A stretch of DNA of 64,000 nt, taken from positions 143,934 through 207,933 of the forward strand of contig NZ_VCQT01000025.1 in NCBI RefSeq assembly GCF_005938655.1, in the 5' to 3' direction. This document shows, piece after piece, positions 57,063 to 64,000 of this stretch. Each line of letters begins with the position of its first letter. Position 1 is the first letter of the stretch. The notes beneath the pieces were generated by a model. That model saw nothing but the letters and a program-made list of their open reading frames with translations, made no database searches and had not been told where the DNA came from. A program made the position numbers and the translations under genes. The stretch comes from Alloalcanivorax gelatiniphagus (lineage in GTDB: Bacteria > Pseudomonadota > Gammaproteobacteria > Pseudomonadales > Alcanivoracaceae).

Positions 57063-57857
57063 TCAGGAAGCGCCGCCCGGCACCTCGACCACGGCGGTCC
57101 CATCCATCTCCGCCAATTTTTCCATTATGCGCGCCACACAGCGCCGGACATCCATGGCGCCTCTTGAATTGGGCGCCTGGTCAAACACCGACCGCTGTCG
57201 GCTGTTTGCCTCGGGAAAGGCCTCGTCATGATGAATCAGGCCAAGCAGATCAGTACTCAGACGTTGCTCCATGAATTCGGTGATTTCGGTGTTCAACCGC
57301 CGACGCGGGTCCACCTGGTTGAGCACATAACCGTGCTCGCTGCCTTCCGGCACATCTTGAGGATAAAACAAGCCCTCGGATACCCGAGGCAGCAACGAAA
57401 CGGACGCGGAATCCGCCAGCAACACGGTGATGCGCAAATCAGACAGGCGACTGACCGCCCACAATGCATTGGAATCGCCGGGTGGCAGGTCCGCGATCAC
57501 CACGGTACCCGGCGTGGAGGTCAGCGACGCCATCGGGCGATCCAGGAAACCGGGCTGCTCCAGCGCCAGCTCAAAGCGCTTGCGCTCCTCCCGGGGCACG
57601 TCCCCATAGGCGAGCAGATACACGCCGTCGGCCACCGGCCGCGCCAGGGTGCGCCAGTCGTCGGTCTCCACCGCGTCGTGCACATAGCCGTCGCCATCGC
57701 CCAGCGGCACGCCAAAATGCAAGCGCAGGGCGTTCTGGGCGTCAAAGTCCACCACTACCACACGGTAGCCCAGACGCCGTATGCCGTAGGCAAGGTTGGC
57801 CACGCAGGTGGTCTTACCCACCCCGCCTTTGGGCGAAACAACGGAAATTAACGCCAT
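57063..57857 (-). CDS. bcsQ: Cellulose operon MinD/ParA-like ATPase
   Basis: BcsQ (YhjQ) type ATPase of 264 residues, needed for or localising cellulose synthesis in several species. Walker A is VSPKGGVGKTTCVANLAYG, followed by VVVVDFDAQNALRLHFG (switch I/Walker A' region) and TVVIADLPPGDSNALW as Walker B/switch II. It overlaps the bcsP stop by 10 bases and precedes bcsAB by 9 bp. Confidence 0.93.
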   Translation of the reverse strand: MALISVVSPKGGVGKTTCVANLAYGIRRLGYRVVVVDFDAQNALRLHFGVPLGDGDGYVHDAVETDDWRTLARPVADGVYLLAYGDVPREERKRFELALEQPGFLDRPMASLTSTPGTVVIADLPPGDSNALWAVSRLSDLRITVLLADSASVSLLPRVSEGLFYPQDVPEGSEHGYVLNQVDPRRRLNTEITEFMEQRLSTDLLGLIHHDEAFPEANSRQRSVFDQAPNSRGAMDVRRCVARIMEKLAEMDGTAVVEVPGGAS

Positions 57858-58303
57858 TCATCAAACCCGGCCGGACGGTGGCTGGCCTGCCTTTCGGCGA
57901 TCCGGCGCAGCAGTGCCTTCAGCGGCGTGCCGTTATAGGCGCCGCTCACCGCTTGCGGGGACCGTTCCACCGGCCCGGACAGCAACGAACGGAACCGCTG
58001 GCTGGTTGCCGCCGGCTCCGGCGCCCCCGCCGGCGCTACGGGCTCGGGGGGAATCGGCTCCGGCGGCGCGCTGACAGCGGCGGACGCGCCGACGGTGGCG
58101 GTGGCAAAGCCAGCCGGCCGCTCCTCGGGCATCTCGGAGCGCGGCTTACCGGCGACCTGATCCAGCAACGTCCAGCCGGTATCGCGGTTGGATGAAGTGG
58201 GCGTGGCGGCCGACTCGGAGCGGCCTCCAACGCGTCTGATTTTGAAATCCTTCTCCCCCGTCTTCTTCCTGAAGCCAGACTGTTCATCGTAGGTCTTTGG
58301 CAT
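57848..58303 (-). CDS. bcsP: Proline-rich cellulose operon protein, BcsP-like
   Basis: Protein of 151 residues. The N-terminus is basic and polar (MPKTYDEQSGFRKKTGEKDF). A proline- and alanine-rich middle (APPEPIPPEPVAPAGAPEP) follows, then a conserved-looking end: LKALLRRIAERQASHR. In type I operons BcsP precedes BcsQ and is a proline-rich partner of the BcsD scaffold, so place and composition fit; sequence identity to known BcsP was not checked. First gene of the cellulose operon; the ribosome site is weak (GGGAT, 10 bases up), and a consensus CRP site ends 35 bp before the ATG. Confidence 0.65.
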   Translation of the reverse strand: MPKTYDEQSGFRKKTGEKDFKIRRVGGRSESAATPTSSNRDTGWTLLDQVAGKPRSEMPEERPAGFATATVGASAAVSAPPEPIPPEPVAPAGAPEPAATSQRFRSLLSGPVERSPQAVSGAYNGTPLKALLRRIAERQASHRPAGFDEWR

Positions 58304-58565
58304 TAGTTTCTTATCCCATAGCTAGGAAGCATGAAAAAAGTGTGATATCCCTCACACTTTGCTCACGTTGGGAAGCCTACAGAAAAAGGTGGATTTTGTA
58401 CATAGAGTAACCAATCGTTACAGGATCTCACCAATAATCAACGGCTTACAAAGCGGGATACTGGGCATTAAACCGTGAAATGTCCGTGAGTGGCGCACAG
58501 AAAAACCATGAGAATTTAACAAAAAGCGCGAGAAAGGGCTTCCATGGATCAAGCGGCGGGACGAG
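58304..58565. other. AT-rich intergenic region between wbpM-type gene and bcsP
   Basis: 262 bp without a gene, clearly richer in A and T than its flanks. It holds the CRP-type site, a GTAAC palindrome and probably the cellulose operon promoter. No terminator was seen for the upstream polysaccharide gene. Confidence 0.6.
58338..58359. promoter_or_regulatory. Consensus CRP/Vfr site before the cellulose operon
   Basis: AAG-TGTGA-N6-TCACA-CTT, symmetrical over all 22 positions apart from the spacer and matching the CRP consensus core exactly. Its centre is 45 bp upstream of the bcsP ATG. With TATGGG (58320-58315, minus strand) as -10, transcription would start near 58308 and the site would sit at about -41, the class II position; otherwise it would block a promoter further up. 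A weaker GTAAC-N5-GTTAC palindrome lies at 58407-58421. Confidence 0.75.
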
Positions 58566-60518
58566 CTAGTGCAAGGGCCTGGCCGGGCCGCCGGAAACCG
58601 GTCCCTCCGGTGTTGCCGGGCCGGTGGCCGCGAGAGCGGCGGGCGCCGCGCGGCGGTAGCCGCAGACATGTTCGCACAGCAAAACCTTGACCGTTTCGCC
58701 GTCGCCGTTCTCCAGCGCCACACGGAACCCGTCCAGGGCAGCGGCCAATTGTTCCATACCGAGCATTTCTTCACTGGCCTGCATGATCATTTCGTGGCGG
58801 GTACCGCTGGCGCATTCGCCGATCAGCAATTCTTCGTACAGCTTTTCACCGGGCCGCAGACCCGAGAACACGATCTCGATGTCGCCATCCGGGTGATTCT
58901 CGTCACGGATGGTCAGGCCCATCAGACGCACCATGGCATGGGCCAGGTCCAGAATCCGCACCGGCTCGCCCATATCCAACACGAACACCTCGCCACCCCG
59001 GGCCATGGCACCGGCCTGGATCACCAGCTGGGCCGCTTCCGGAATGGTCATGAAATAGCGGATCACGTCCGGATGGGTCACCGTCACCGGCCCGCCCCGG
59101 GTGATCTGGTCACGGAACAACGGTACCACCGAGCCCGAAGACCCGAGCACATTACCGAACCGCACCATGGAGAACACCGTGTCGCTGCCCCGTGCGGCCA
59201 TGCCCTGCAGCACCATCTCGGCGAACCGCTTGGTGGCGCCCATCACATTGGTGGGGCGCACCGCCTTGTCGGTGGAGATCAGAATGAAGTGTTTGACGCC
59301 GGCGGCCTCGGCGCCCTCCGCCGCTTCCAGGGTACCCAGCACATTATTACGCAACCCCGCCACCGGGTTGTCCTCGATGATCGGCACATGCTTGTAGGCG
59401 GCGGCGTGATACAAAGTGTCCACGCTATGGGCCTCGCACAGGCGCCGCACATGGCCACGGTTGACCACCGAGCCCAGCGCCGGGATCAGTTCGATATGGC
59501 GGCCGGCCAGTTTCAGCTTGTCGCGCAGCTCGCGCTCGATGTCGTACAGCGCCACCTCACTCTGCTCGAACAGAATCAGCCGGCGCGGGCCGATCAGCAG
59601 GATCTGGCGGCACAGTTCGGAGCCGATGGAGCCGCCGGCACCGGTGACCAGCACGCTTTTGTCGCGGATGCAGTACTCGAGCAGGTCGGGCCGGGGCGGC
59701 ACCGGGTCACGGCCCAGCAGGTCCTCGATGGCCACGTCCTTGATGTCGTCCAGGCGCGCCTTGCCGGTGGCGATGTCGGCGAAGGTGGGCACCGTCTGCA
59801 CCCGCACATCCAGGGTCTCCAGCCAGGTGACCAGGGCCATGCGCCGGTGGCGCGGCAACGACGGCATGGCCAGCAGCACCGAGCGCACGCGGCCCGCCTC
59901 CACCAGTTCACGCAGGCGATCCCGGTCGCCCACCTCGACGCCGGACATCAGCGTGCCCTGCTTGCTGCGGGCATCGTCCACCACCATCACCGGGTGCAGC
60001 TCGCGGCCGGCCTGCAGGGCGCGCACCAGCTGCGCCCCGGCGGAGCCGGCGCCGAACACCGCCACCGGCTCGCGGTCGGGATTGATGGCCATGACATGGA
60101 GCAGGAAGCGGCGCGCCAGGGTACGGCTGATGCCCAGATAGAGCACCGACAACACCCAGAAAATCACCAGAATGGAGCGCGGCAGCCAGGCATTGGTCAT
60201 GTACACCATGGCCGCCAGGGTCACGGTGGCGCCGGACATGCCCAGCAGCACCGACCACACCGCCTCGGTGCCCTGATAGCGAACGATGGACCGGTAAAAC
60301 CCACAGGCGTACAGGAAGATCAGCGGCACCAGCACGCAGCCGGCGATCAGCCAGAGCGGCCCCACCGGCACGAGAAAATGGCTGAACCGCAGGGCGAACG
60401 CCACCCACAGCAATACCGGCAGCGCCAGAGCGTCCGTCAGCAGCATGATGGCGCGCTTCTGCCAGCGGGGGCTGCTCAGCAGCCAGGCGCCCACTTTTTG
60501 CACCAGGGGGTGATTCAT
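58566..60518 (-). CDS. WbpM/CapD-type UDP-sugar 4,6-dehydratase
   Basis: Membrane-bound nucleotide-sugar dehydratase/epimerase of 650 residues. Four N-terminal helices (LALPVLLWVAFALRFS and later FWVLSVLYLGI) precede a CoA-like domain (VAVFGAGSAGAQLVRAL) and the SDR domain. That domain has TGAGGSIGSELCRQ and the SMK-type catalytic set in STDKAVRPTNVMGATKR, where Met replaces Tyr as in WbpM. Such enzymes turn UDP-GlcNAc into the 4-keto-6-deoxy sugar for O-antigen or capsule. I start at ATG 60518; the TTG at 60521 is less likely. Last gene of the polysaccharide locus; wbpM is also the last gene in P. aeruginosa O-antigen clusters. Confidence 0.9.
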   Translation of the reverse strand: MNHPLVQKVGAWLLSSPRWQKRAIMLLTDALALPVLLWVAFALRFSHFLVPVGPLWLIAGCVLVPLIFLYACGFYRSIVRYQGTEAVWSVLLGMSGATVTLAAMVYMTNAWLPRSILVIFWVLSVLYLGISRTLARRFLLHVMAINPDREPVAVFGAGSAGAQLVRALQAGRELHPVMVVDDARSKQGTLMSGVEVGDRDRLRELVEAGRVRSVLLAMPSLPRHRRMALVTWLETLDVRVQTVPTFADIATGKARLDDIKDVAIEDLLGRDPVPPRPDLLEYCIRDKSVLVTGAGGSIGSELCRQILLIGPRRLILFEQSEVALYDIERELRDKLKLAGRHIELIPALGSVVNRGHVRRLCEAHSVDTLYHAAAYKHVPIIEDNPVAGLRNNVLGTLEAAEGAEAAGVKHFILISTDKAVRPTNVMGATKRFAEMVLQGMAARGSDTVFSMVRFGNVLGSSGSVVPLFRDQITRGGPVTVTHPDVIRYFMTIPEAAQLVIQAGAMARGGEVFVLDMGEPVRILDLAHAMVRLMGLTIRDENHPDGDIEIVFSGLRPGEKLYEELLIGECASGTRHEMIMQASEEMLGMEQLAAALDGFRVALENGDGETVKVLLCEHVCGYRRAAPAALAATGPATPEGPVSGGPARPLH

Positions 60519-60587
60519 CAATGACCGTGGATTATCCGGAAAAACAGCACGTTAGCAGAGGTTCATGTAAATTTCAGAAAATTATGG

Positions 60588-61775
60588 TCACTGCCCGCCC
60601 GCGCCAACGGCGCGGTCCATGACCTCGCCCAGGGCGGTCACCGTGCGGGTCATGTGCGCCGTCTCCAGGGTCGGATGCACCAGGAACATCAGGCTGGTTT
60701 CGCCCAACTCCCGGGCCACCGGCAACGGCGCCGCCGGCGCCAGGCCCAGATCCTGGAAGCATTTTTCCAAATACACCTCGGAACAGGAGCCGGAAAAACA
60801 GGGCACGCCCCGGGCCACCACCTCATTCATGATGCGGTCCCGGTCCCAACCGTCCGCCAGCGCCTCGGGCTCCACGAACACATAGCCTTTATAGCCGGCG
60901 TGCCCCACCGCCGCCGGCGGCGTCGGCACGCGCAGCCCGGGCATCCGCCGGGCAGCGTCCCAAAGGGTCTGGCAATGGGCGCGCCGGATGCGGGTCCACT
61001 CCGCCATGCGTTCCAGTTGCAGCCGGCCGATCACCGCCTGCATCTCGGTGAGCCGGGCATTGGTGCCGATCCCCTCGTGCAGCCAGCGAAAGCCCGGCGG
61101 GTGATCGCGTTCGTAGACCTCCGCCCAGCTCTTGCCATGGTCCTTGGCGCTCCATAGCCGGGACCACAGCGCCCGGTCGTTGACGGTGATCATGCCGCCC
61201 TCGCCGCCGGTGGACATGATCTTGTCCTGGCAGAACGACCAGCAGCCCACATCACCCAGCCCGCCCACCGGGCGGCCGTTCCAGGTGGCGCCATGGGCCT
61301 GTGCGCAGTCTTCCACCACCCGCAGGTCGTGGCGCCGGGCCAGGGCCATCAGCCCGTCCATATCGCAGGGCCAACCGGCCAGATGCACCGCCACCACCGC
61401 CCGGGTGCGCGGCGTCAGCACCGCTTCCACGGTGGCGGCGGTCAGGTTCTGGCTGTCCCGGTCGATGTCGGCGAACACCGGCGTGGCGCCCACGCTGATC
61501 ACCGCGCTGGCGGAGGCCACGAAGGTGCGCGGCGGCACCACCACCTCGTCGCCGGGCCCCAGGCCCAGCTCACGCAGGGCCAGCTCCAGCGCCACCGTGC
61601 CATTGGCCACCGCCACCGCGTATTCAGTGCCGGCGAAGGCGGCGAATTCCCGCTCGAAATGGCGGGTCTCCTCACCGGTCCAATAGTTGACTCGGTTGGA
61701 GAGCAGCACGCGGCGCACCGCGTCCGCTTCTTCCTCGGTGAAGGAGGGCCAGGGGGGAAAAGGTCCGTTGAGCAT
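60588..61775 (-). CDS. DegT/DnrJ/EryC1-type sugar aminotransferase
   Basis: PLP-dependent aminotransferase of 395 residues that aminates keto-sugars attached to nucleotides. The PLP lysine is K185 in CWSFCQDKIMSTGGEGG, and VVEDCAQAHGATWNG and VANGTVALELALREL are family features. I take the start at 61775 (MLNGPFPPWPSF), since a TATTCT hexamer at 61818-61823 that could be its -10 lies within the longer frame. It probably acts on a keto-sugar in surface polysaccharide synthesis, perhaps made by the adjacent dehydratase. Confidence 0.88.
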   Translation of the reverse strand: MLNGPFPPWPSFTEEEADAVRRVLLSNRVNYWTGEETRHFEREFAAFAGTEYAVAVANGTVALELALRELGLGPGDEVVVPPRTFVASASAVISVGATPVFADIDRDSQNLTAATVEAVLTPRTRAVVAVHLAGWPCDMDGLMALARRHDLRVVEDCAQAHGATWNGRPVGGLGDVGCWSFCQDKIMSTGGEGGMITVNDRALWSRLWSAKDHGKSWAEVYERDHPPGFRWLHEGIGTNARLTEMQAVIGRLQLERMAEWTRIRRAHCQTLWDAARRMPGLRVPTPPAAVGHAGYKGYVFVEPEALADGWDRDRIMNEVVARGVPCFSGSCSEVYLEKCFQDLGLAPAAPLPVARELGETSLMFLVHPTLETAHMTRTVTALGEVMDRAVGAGGQ

Positions 61776-61840
61776 AGACAGGTCGCACCGGATCGGGAGG
61801 TGTTCAGGAAAAGCGCGAGAATACCACACCCAACGCTTCC

Positions 61841-61898
61841 TGTAGGAGCGGCTTCAGCCGCGATCCCAGCCTGAATCGCGGCTGAAGCCGCTCCTACA
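61841..61898. repeat. REP-type inverted pair, G-core variant
   Basis: Inverted arms with GAGCGGCTTCAGCCGCG about 10 bp apart, between the wecA-type and DegT genes, which run the same way. Same variant as 1262 and 7896. Confidence 0.9.
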
Positions 61899-61906
61899 AA
61901 AGGCGT

Positions 61907-62947
61907 CTAGGCAGCACTGCGGCCACCGAGCAGCAAGCTCAGGGAGAAATAAAGGCCTGCAGCCACGAAGGTGCCGAGGGTCAGGGTCAGCTCCGACCAG
62001 CCGGCCAGGGTGCCGGCCACGCCGAACGCCACCATGGCGCCGTGCATCGCCACCACCACCACCAGCGCCTGGCGGGCATTGAGGCCCCGGGCCAACAGAC
62101 CATGATGGATATGGATCCGGTCCGCGCTCAGCGGGGAGCGGCCGCTCAGCAGGCGGCGCGCGAACACCGCCAGCATGTCCAGAATCGGCACGCCCACCAA
62201 CCACACCGCCACAATCGGCGGAAAGCTGCCATCCCGCTGGCTGCCGGCCACCAGCAGCCACAGCACCAGGAAGCCCAGCAGCGTGGAGCCGCCATCACCA
62301 AGGAACATCTTCCAGCCGCGTAACAGGGGGATTTCCAGGTTAAACAGCAGATAGGTCAGCAACGCCAGGCAGGCCAGCGCCGCGAACAGGCCGGTGCCGG
62401 TGTGGCCCGCCGCCAACGACAGGATCGCCACGCCCACCAGGGTAATCAAGGTGACGCCGCCGGCCAGACCGTCGATGCCATCGATCATGTTGTAGGCATT
62501 GATGCACGCCAGCGCGCACACCACGGTGAACAGCAAGCCGGGCAACCCCACCAGCATCACCACGTCACCGCCGAACAGGGCCCCCAGCGTCTCGATATAG
62601 ACCCCGGACGCGGCACAGGCCAGCGCCACCGTCATGCCCTGGAACACCAGGCGCCAGCGGGCACTGAGGTCAAAAATATCGTCCAGGGTGCCGATGCCGA
62701 TCAGCGCCACCGCGCCGGCCAGGCACCAGTTCCAGGCTTGGCCATGCCACAGCCCGGAGGTCAGCCCGGCCATGACCAGCCCCACGAACACCACCACACC
62801 GCCAATAAGAGGCACCGGCACGCCGTGTTGCTTGCGCGCATCGGGGTGATCGACGAAACCGACCCGGCGGGCCAGCGGCAGCAAGCCGAAGGCAGCGATG
62901 GCGCTGCTCAGCGGCACCAGAAAGGAGCCCAGCAAACCGACGTCCAT
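61907..62947 (-). CDS. Undecaprenyl-phosphate sugar-1-phosphate transferase, WecA/WbpL family
   Basis: Polyprenyl-phosphate transferase of 346 residues with about 10-11 membrane helices, starting lipid-linked glycan synthesis on undecaprenyl phosphate. Family motifs: GIGTLDDIFDLSAR, NAYNMIDGIDGLAGG, FLGDGGSTLLGF and the C-terminal RIHIHHGLL. The start at 62947 (MDVGLLGSFLVPL) has GAGAGGG seven bases upstream; ATG 62953 is too close to that site. With the dehydratase and aminotransferase it forms the end of an O-antigen or similar locus. In P. aeruginosa the related WbpL lies beside WbpM. Sugar unknown (GlcNAc or a derivative). Confidence 0.9.
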   Translation of the reverse strand: MDVGLLGSFLVPLSSAIAAFGLLPLARRVGFVDHPDARKQHGVPVPLIGGVVVFVGLVMAGLTSGLWHGQAWNWCLAGAVALIGIGTLDDIFDLSARWRLVFQGMTVALACAASGVYIETLGALFGGDVVMLVGLPGLLFTVVCALACINAYNMIDGIDGLAGGVTLITLVGVAILSLAAGHTGTGLFAALACLALLTYLLFNLEIPLLRGWKMFLGDGGSTLLGFLVLWLLVAGSQRDGSFPPIVAVWLVGVPILDMLAVFARRLLSGRSPLSADRIHIHHGLLARGLNARQALVVVVAMHGAMVAFGVAGTLAGWSELTLTLGTFVAAGLYFSLSLLLGGRSAA

Positions 62948-63272
62948 GCCCATACCCTCTCGCGCCTTGAACAGATCCGTTCCAAGGAACAAACAGGCTA
63001 CGCCGCTATACAAAAACAGGCATTAGGGCGAAACGGTCATTTCTTGCTCAGAAGAAGAGCCCGGGCGGGCAATCAGGGAGGGTATACAAATTATTTCTAT
63101 CTGGCCGTTGCCGCAATTCACCGGGCAAGGCAGGCTCTGCAAGGTCGCGCGTCCATGGCTCAGCACGGATGTGACCGCCCGTGTGACGGCTCGAGACGAC
63201 CTTAATCTCCATCGTATCGAGCACCGGCGCCCCGCCAGGGGCGCCTTCTTATTTGAGACCTGCACTGGTCTG
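62948..63272. other. 325-bp intergenic region with a perfect hairpin
   Basis: No gene seen. GC content is mixed. The stem GGCGCCCC-GCCA-GGGGCGCC at 63226-63245 is followed on the plus strand by TTCTTATTT, a terminator-like layout, though no plus-strand gene precedes it. A TATAC hexamer at 63083 (both strands) could be a -10. The region separates the lower-GC gene on the right from the wecA-type gene. Confidence 0.55.
63226..63254 (+). terminator. Perfect 8-bp hairpin with T-rich tail and no plus-strand gene
   Basis: Stem GGCGCCCC/GGGGCGCC with 4-base loop then TTCTTATTT. It could end the upstream minus-strand gene on the opposite strand only without a T run, so its plus-strand polarity is unexplained. 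See finding. Confidence 0.55.
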
Positions 63273-64000
63273 CTACGGTGGATCATCGGTAGTCTCCGCT
63301 TCGAAGTTGCTTCTATATTCTTGCAAAGCGGATTCGAAAATATGGCGACCGATTCTGTCGTATCTGAACTTTGACAGCCTTAACTCAACCTCCTTGACCA
63401 CCGATTCAATAAAATCTGTTTCTGGTTCGAGCGCCCCGGCTGAAAACGGCGTTGTGTCAAGTTGCATTCTCCGCCTAGTTCTATTCTCCAGGTACGTCAA
63501 CGAGTTCCCAAGCCTTGAGCGATTATCCAGATTCTCATAAATATCCACGAAAAGCCGCGCATCAACGTAGTTGAAGACATCCAGAGCCGCCACCTTCCTA
63601 TCATCAAATTCTTTGCCGAATACATATGTGCCAGGCAATGCGCCCCCTCGCATTATGGCCAAGATTTCTTTAGCGACCTCCGGACGGCGACTAAGCACAT
63701 GGGTCTCCACGCAACCCACCATAGATTCAAAAAAAACCTTCAGCTGCTGACTACTCTTGCCCGCAACACCACAACCAGCGTAACCGTCATACGTTTCCGG
63801 AGTCGTACTCAATATGTTAATCAACTGATCCTCTGATCCCAATCCGCCAGCACTAAGAACGCGCCTTAATGAATCCTTTATTTCACAAAGATAGCGTTCG
63901 ACAGGGCTATTCAGAACTCCAGACTCATTCAGATCGAAAAGGCAGCCAGCGATATGCACAAAATCTGCAAAACCTCTATGAACCGCCCCGTATTTCGCGG
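63273..64000 (-). CDS. Unknown protein of lower GC, 5' end outside window
   Basis: The reading frame stays open to the window edge, so the GTG at 63959 is probably internal; about 242 codons are visible. I do not recognise a family. The protein is mixed helical, with acidic and Cys-containing stretches (DGYAGCGVAGKSSQQLKVF; VGCVETHVLSRRPEV) and a charged C-terminus ending TTDDPP. Base composition is visibly closer to 46-48 % GC than the 65 % or so of its neighbours, with common AAT, ATT and AAA codons. That fits the lower-GC genes often found inside surface-polysaccharide loci and suggests horizontal transfer. Strand matches the WecA, DegT and WbpM-type genes that follow. Confidence 0.6.
   Translation of the reverse strand, partial: AKYGAVHRGFADFVHIAGCLFDLNESGVLNSPVERYLCEIKDSLRRVLSAGGLGSEDQLINILSTTPETYDGYAGCGVAGKSSQQLKVFFESMVGCVETHVLSRRPEVAKEILAIMRGGALPGTYVFGKEFDDRKVAALDVFNYVDARLFVDIYENLDNRSRLGNSLTYLENRTRRRMQLDTTPFSAGALEPETDFIESVVKEVELRLSKFRYDRIGRHIFESALQEYRSNFEAETTDDPP

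Overview
The window reads as chromosomal DNA from a GC-rich gammaproteobacterium of the Pseudomonas/Alcanivorax type. The left end has the pseudomonad-like order pheA-serC-gyrA / mtaD-ubiG-mupP-yciK, without mtnA between gyrA and mtaD. A secreted family I lipase with its foldase, a FATP-type acyl-CoA synthetase and several TRAP-like genes make an oil- or lipid-using marine genus such as Alcanivorax/Alloalcanivorax my best guess. That is inference, since no rRNA or tRNA lies in the window. Short REP-type inverted repeats with a GAGCG(G/A)CTTCAG(C/T)CGC core sit in eight intergenic places.

Layout. 1-7.9 kb: housekeeping genes (pheA partial, serC, gyrA on the minus strand; mtaD, ubiG, mupP and an SDR on the plus strand). 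8.1-21.1 kb: a TRAP-like transport region with two adjacent solute-binding proteins, an ABC1-family kinase, then lipoprotein + solute-binding protein + fused TRAP permease, a FATP-type acyl-CoA synthetase on the opposite strand, and a second paralogous permease. 21.2-25.3 kb: a 51-residue membrane peptide, a PilZ protein and a methyltransferase, facing an rnd-ycgL-ycgN-membrane protein-HIT operon. 25.4-29.7 kb: gpmA, a 313-bp tandem duplication, lipase foldase, lipase and a fourth TRAP-like solute-binding protein. 29.8-39.6 kb: a tightly coupled six-gene minus-strand operon (GNAT-like protein, GH3-type adenylase, double GNAT, HXXXD acyltransferase, periplasmic adaptor, RND pump) with a divergent AraC regulator. 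39.6-41.2 kb: an acyl-CoA dehydrogenase and a MITE-like repeat region. 41.2-58.3 kb: a type I bacterial cellulose operon (bcsP, bcsQ, fused bcsAB, bcsC, bcsD, bcsZ) followed on the same strand by sugar-nucleotide genes (galU, a degenerate UDP-glucose dehydrogenase homologue, pgi, algC). 58.6-64 kb: the end of a surface-polysaccharide locus (WbpM/CapD-type dehydratase, DegT aminotransferase, WecA-type transferase, and an unknown gene of visibly lower GC cut by the window edge).

How the parts may work together. pgi, algC and galU make glucose-1-phosphate and UDP-glucose for the c-di-GMP-controlled BcsAB synthase; BcsC, BcsD and BcsP export and organise the fibre and BcsZ trims it. A consensus CRP/Vfr site lies just ahead of bcsP. 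The lipase, four TRAP-like binding proteins, two permeases, a TatT-like lipoprotein and the FATP-type synthetase suggest a lipid-product uptake and activation system; this is the most interesting hypothesis in the window and rests mainly on gene context. The GH3/acyltransferase/RND operon looks like a pathway that makes and exports an acylated small molecule of unknown identity. Starts were re-chosen from ribosome binding sites, ATGA overlaps and family N-termini.
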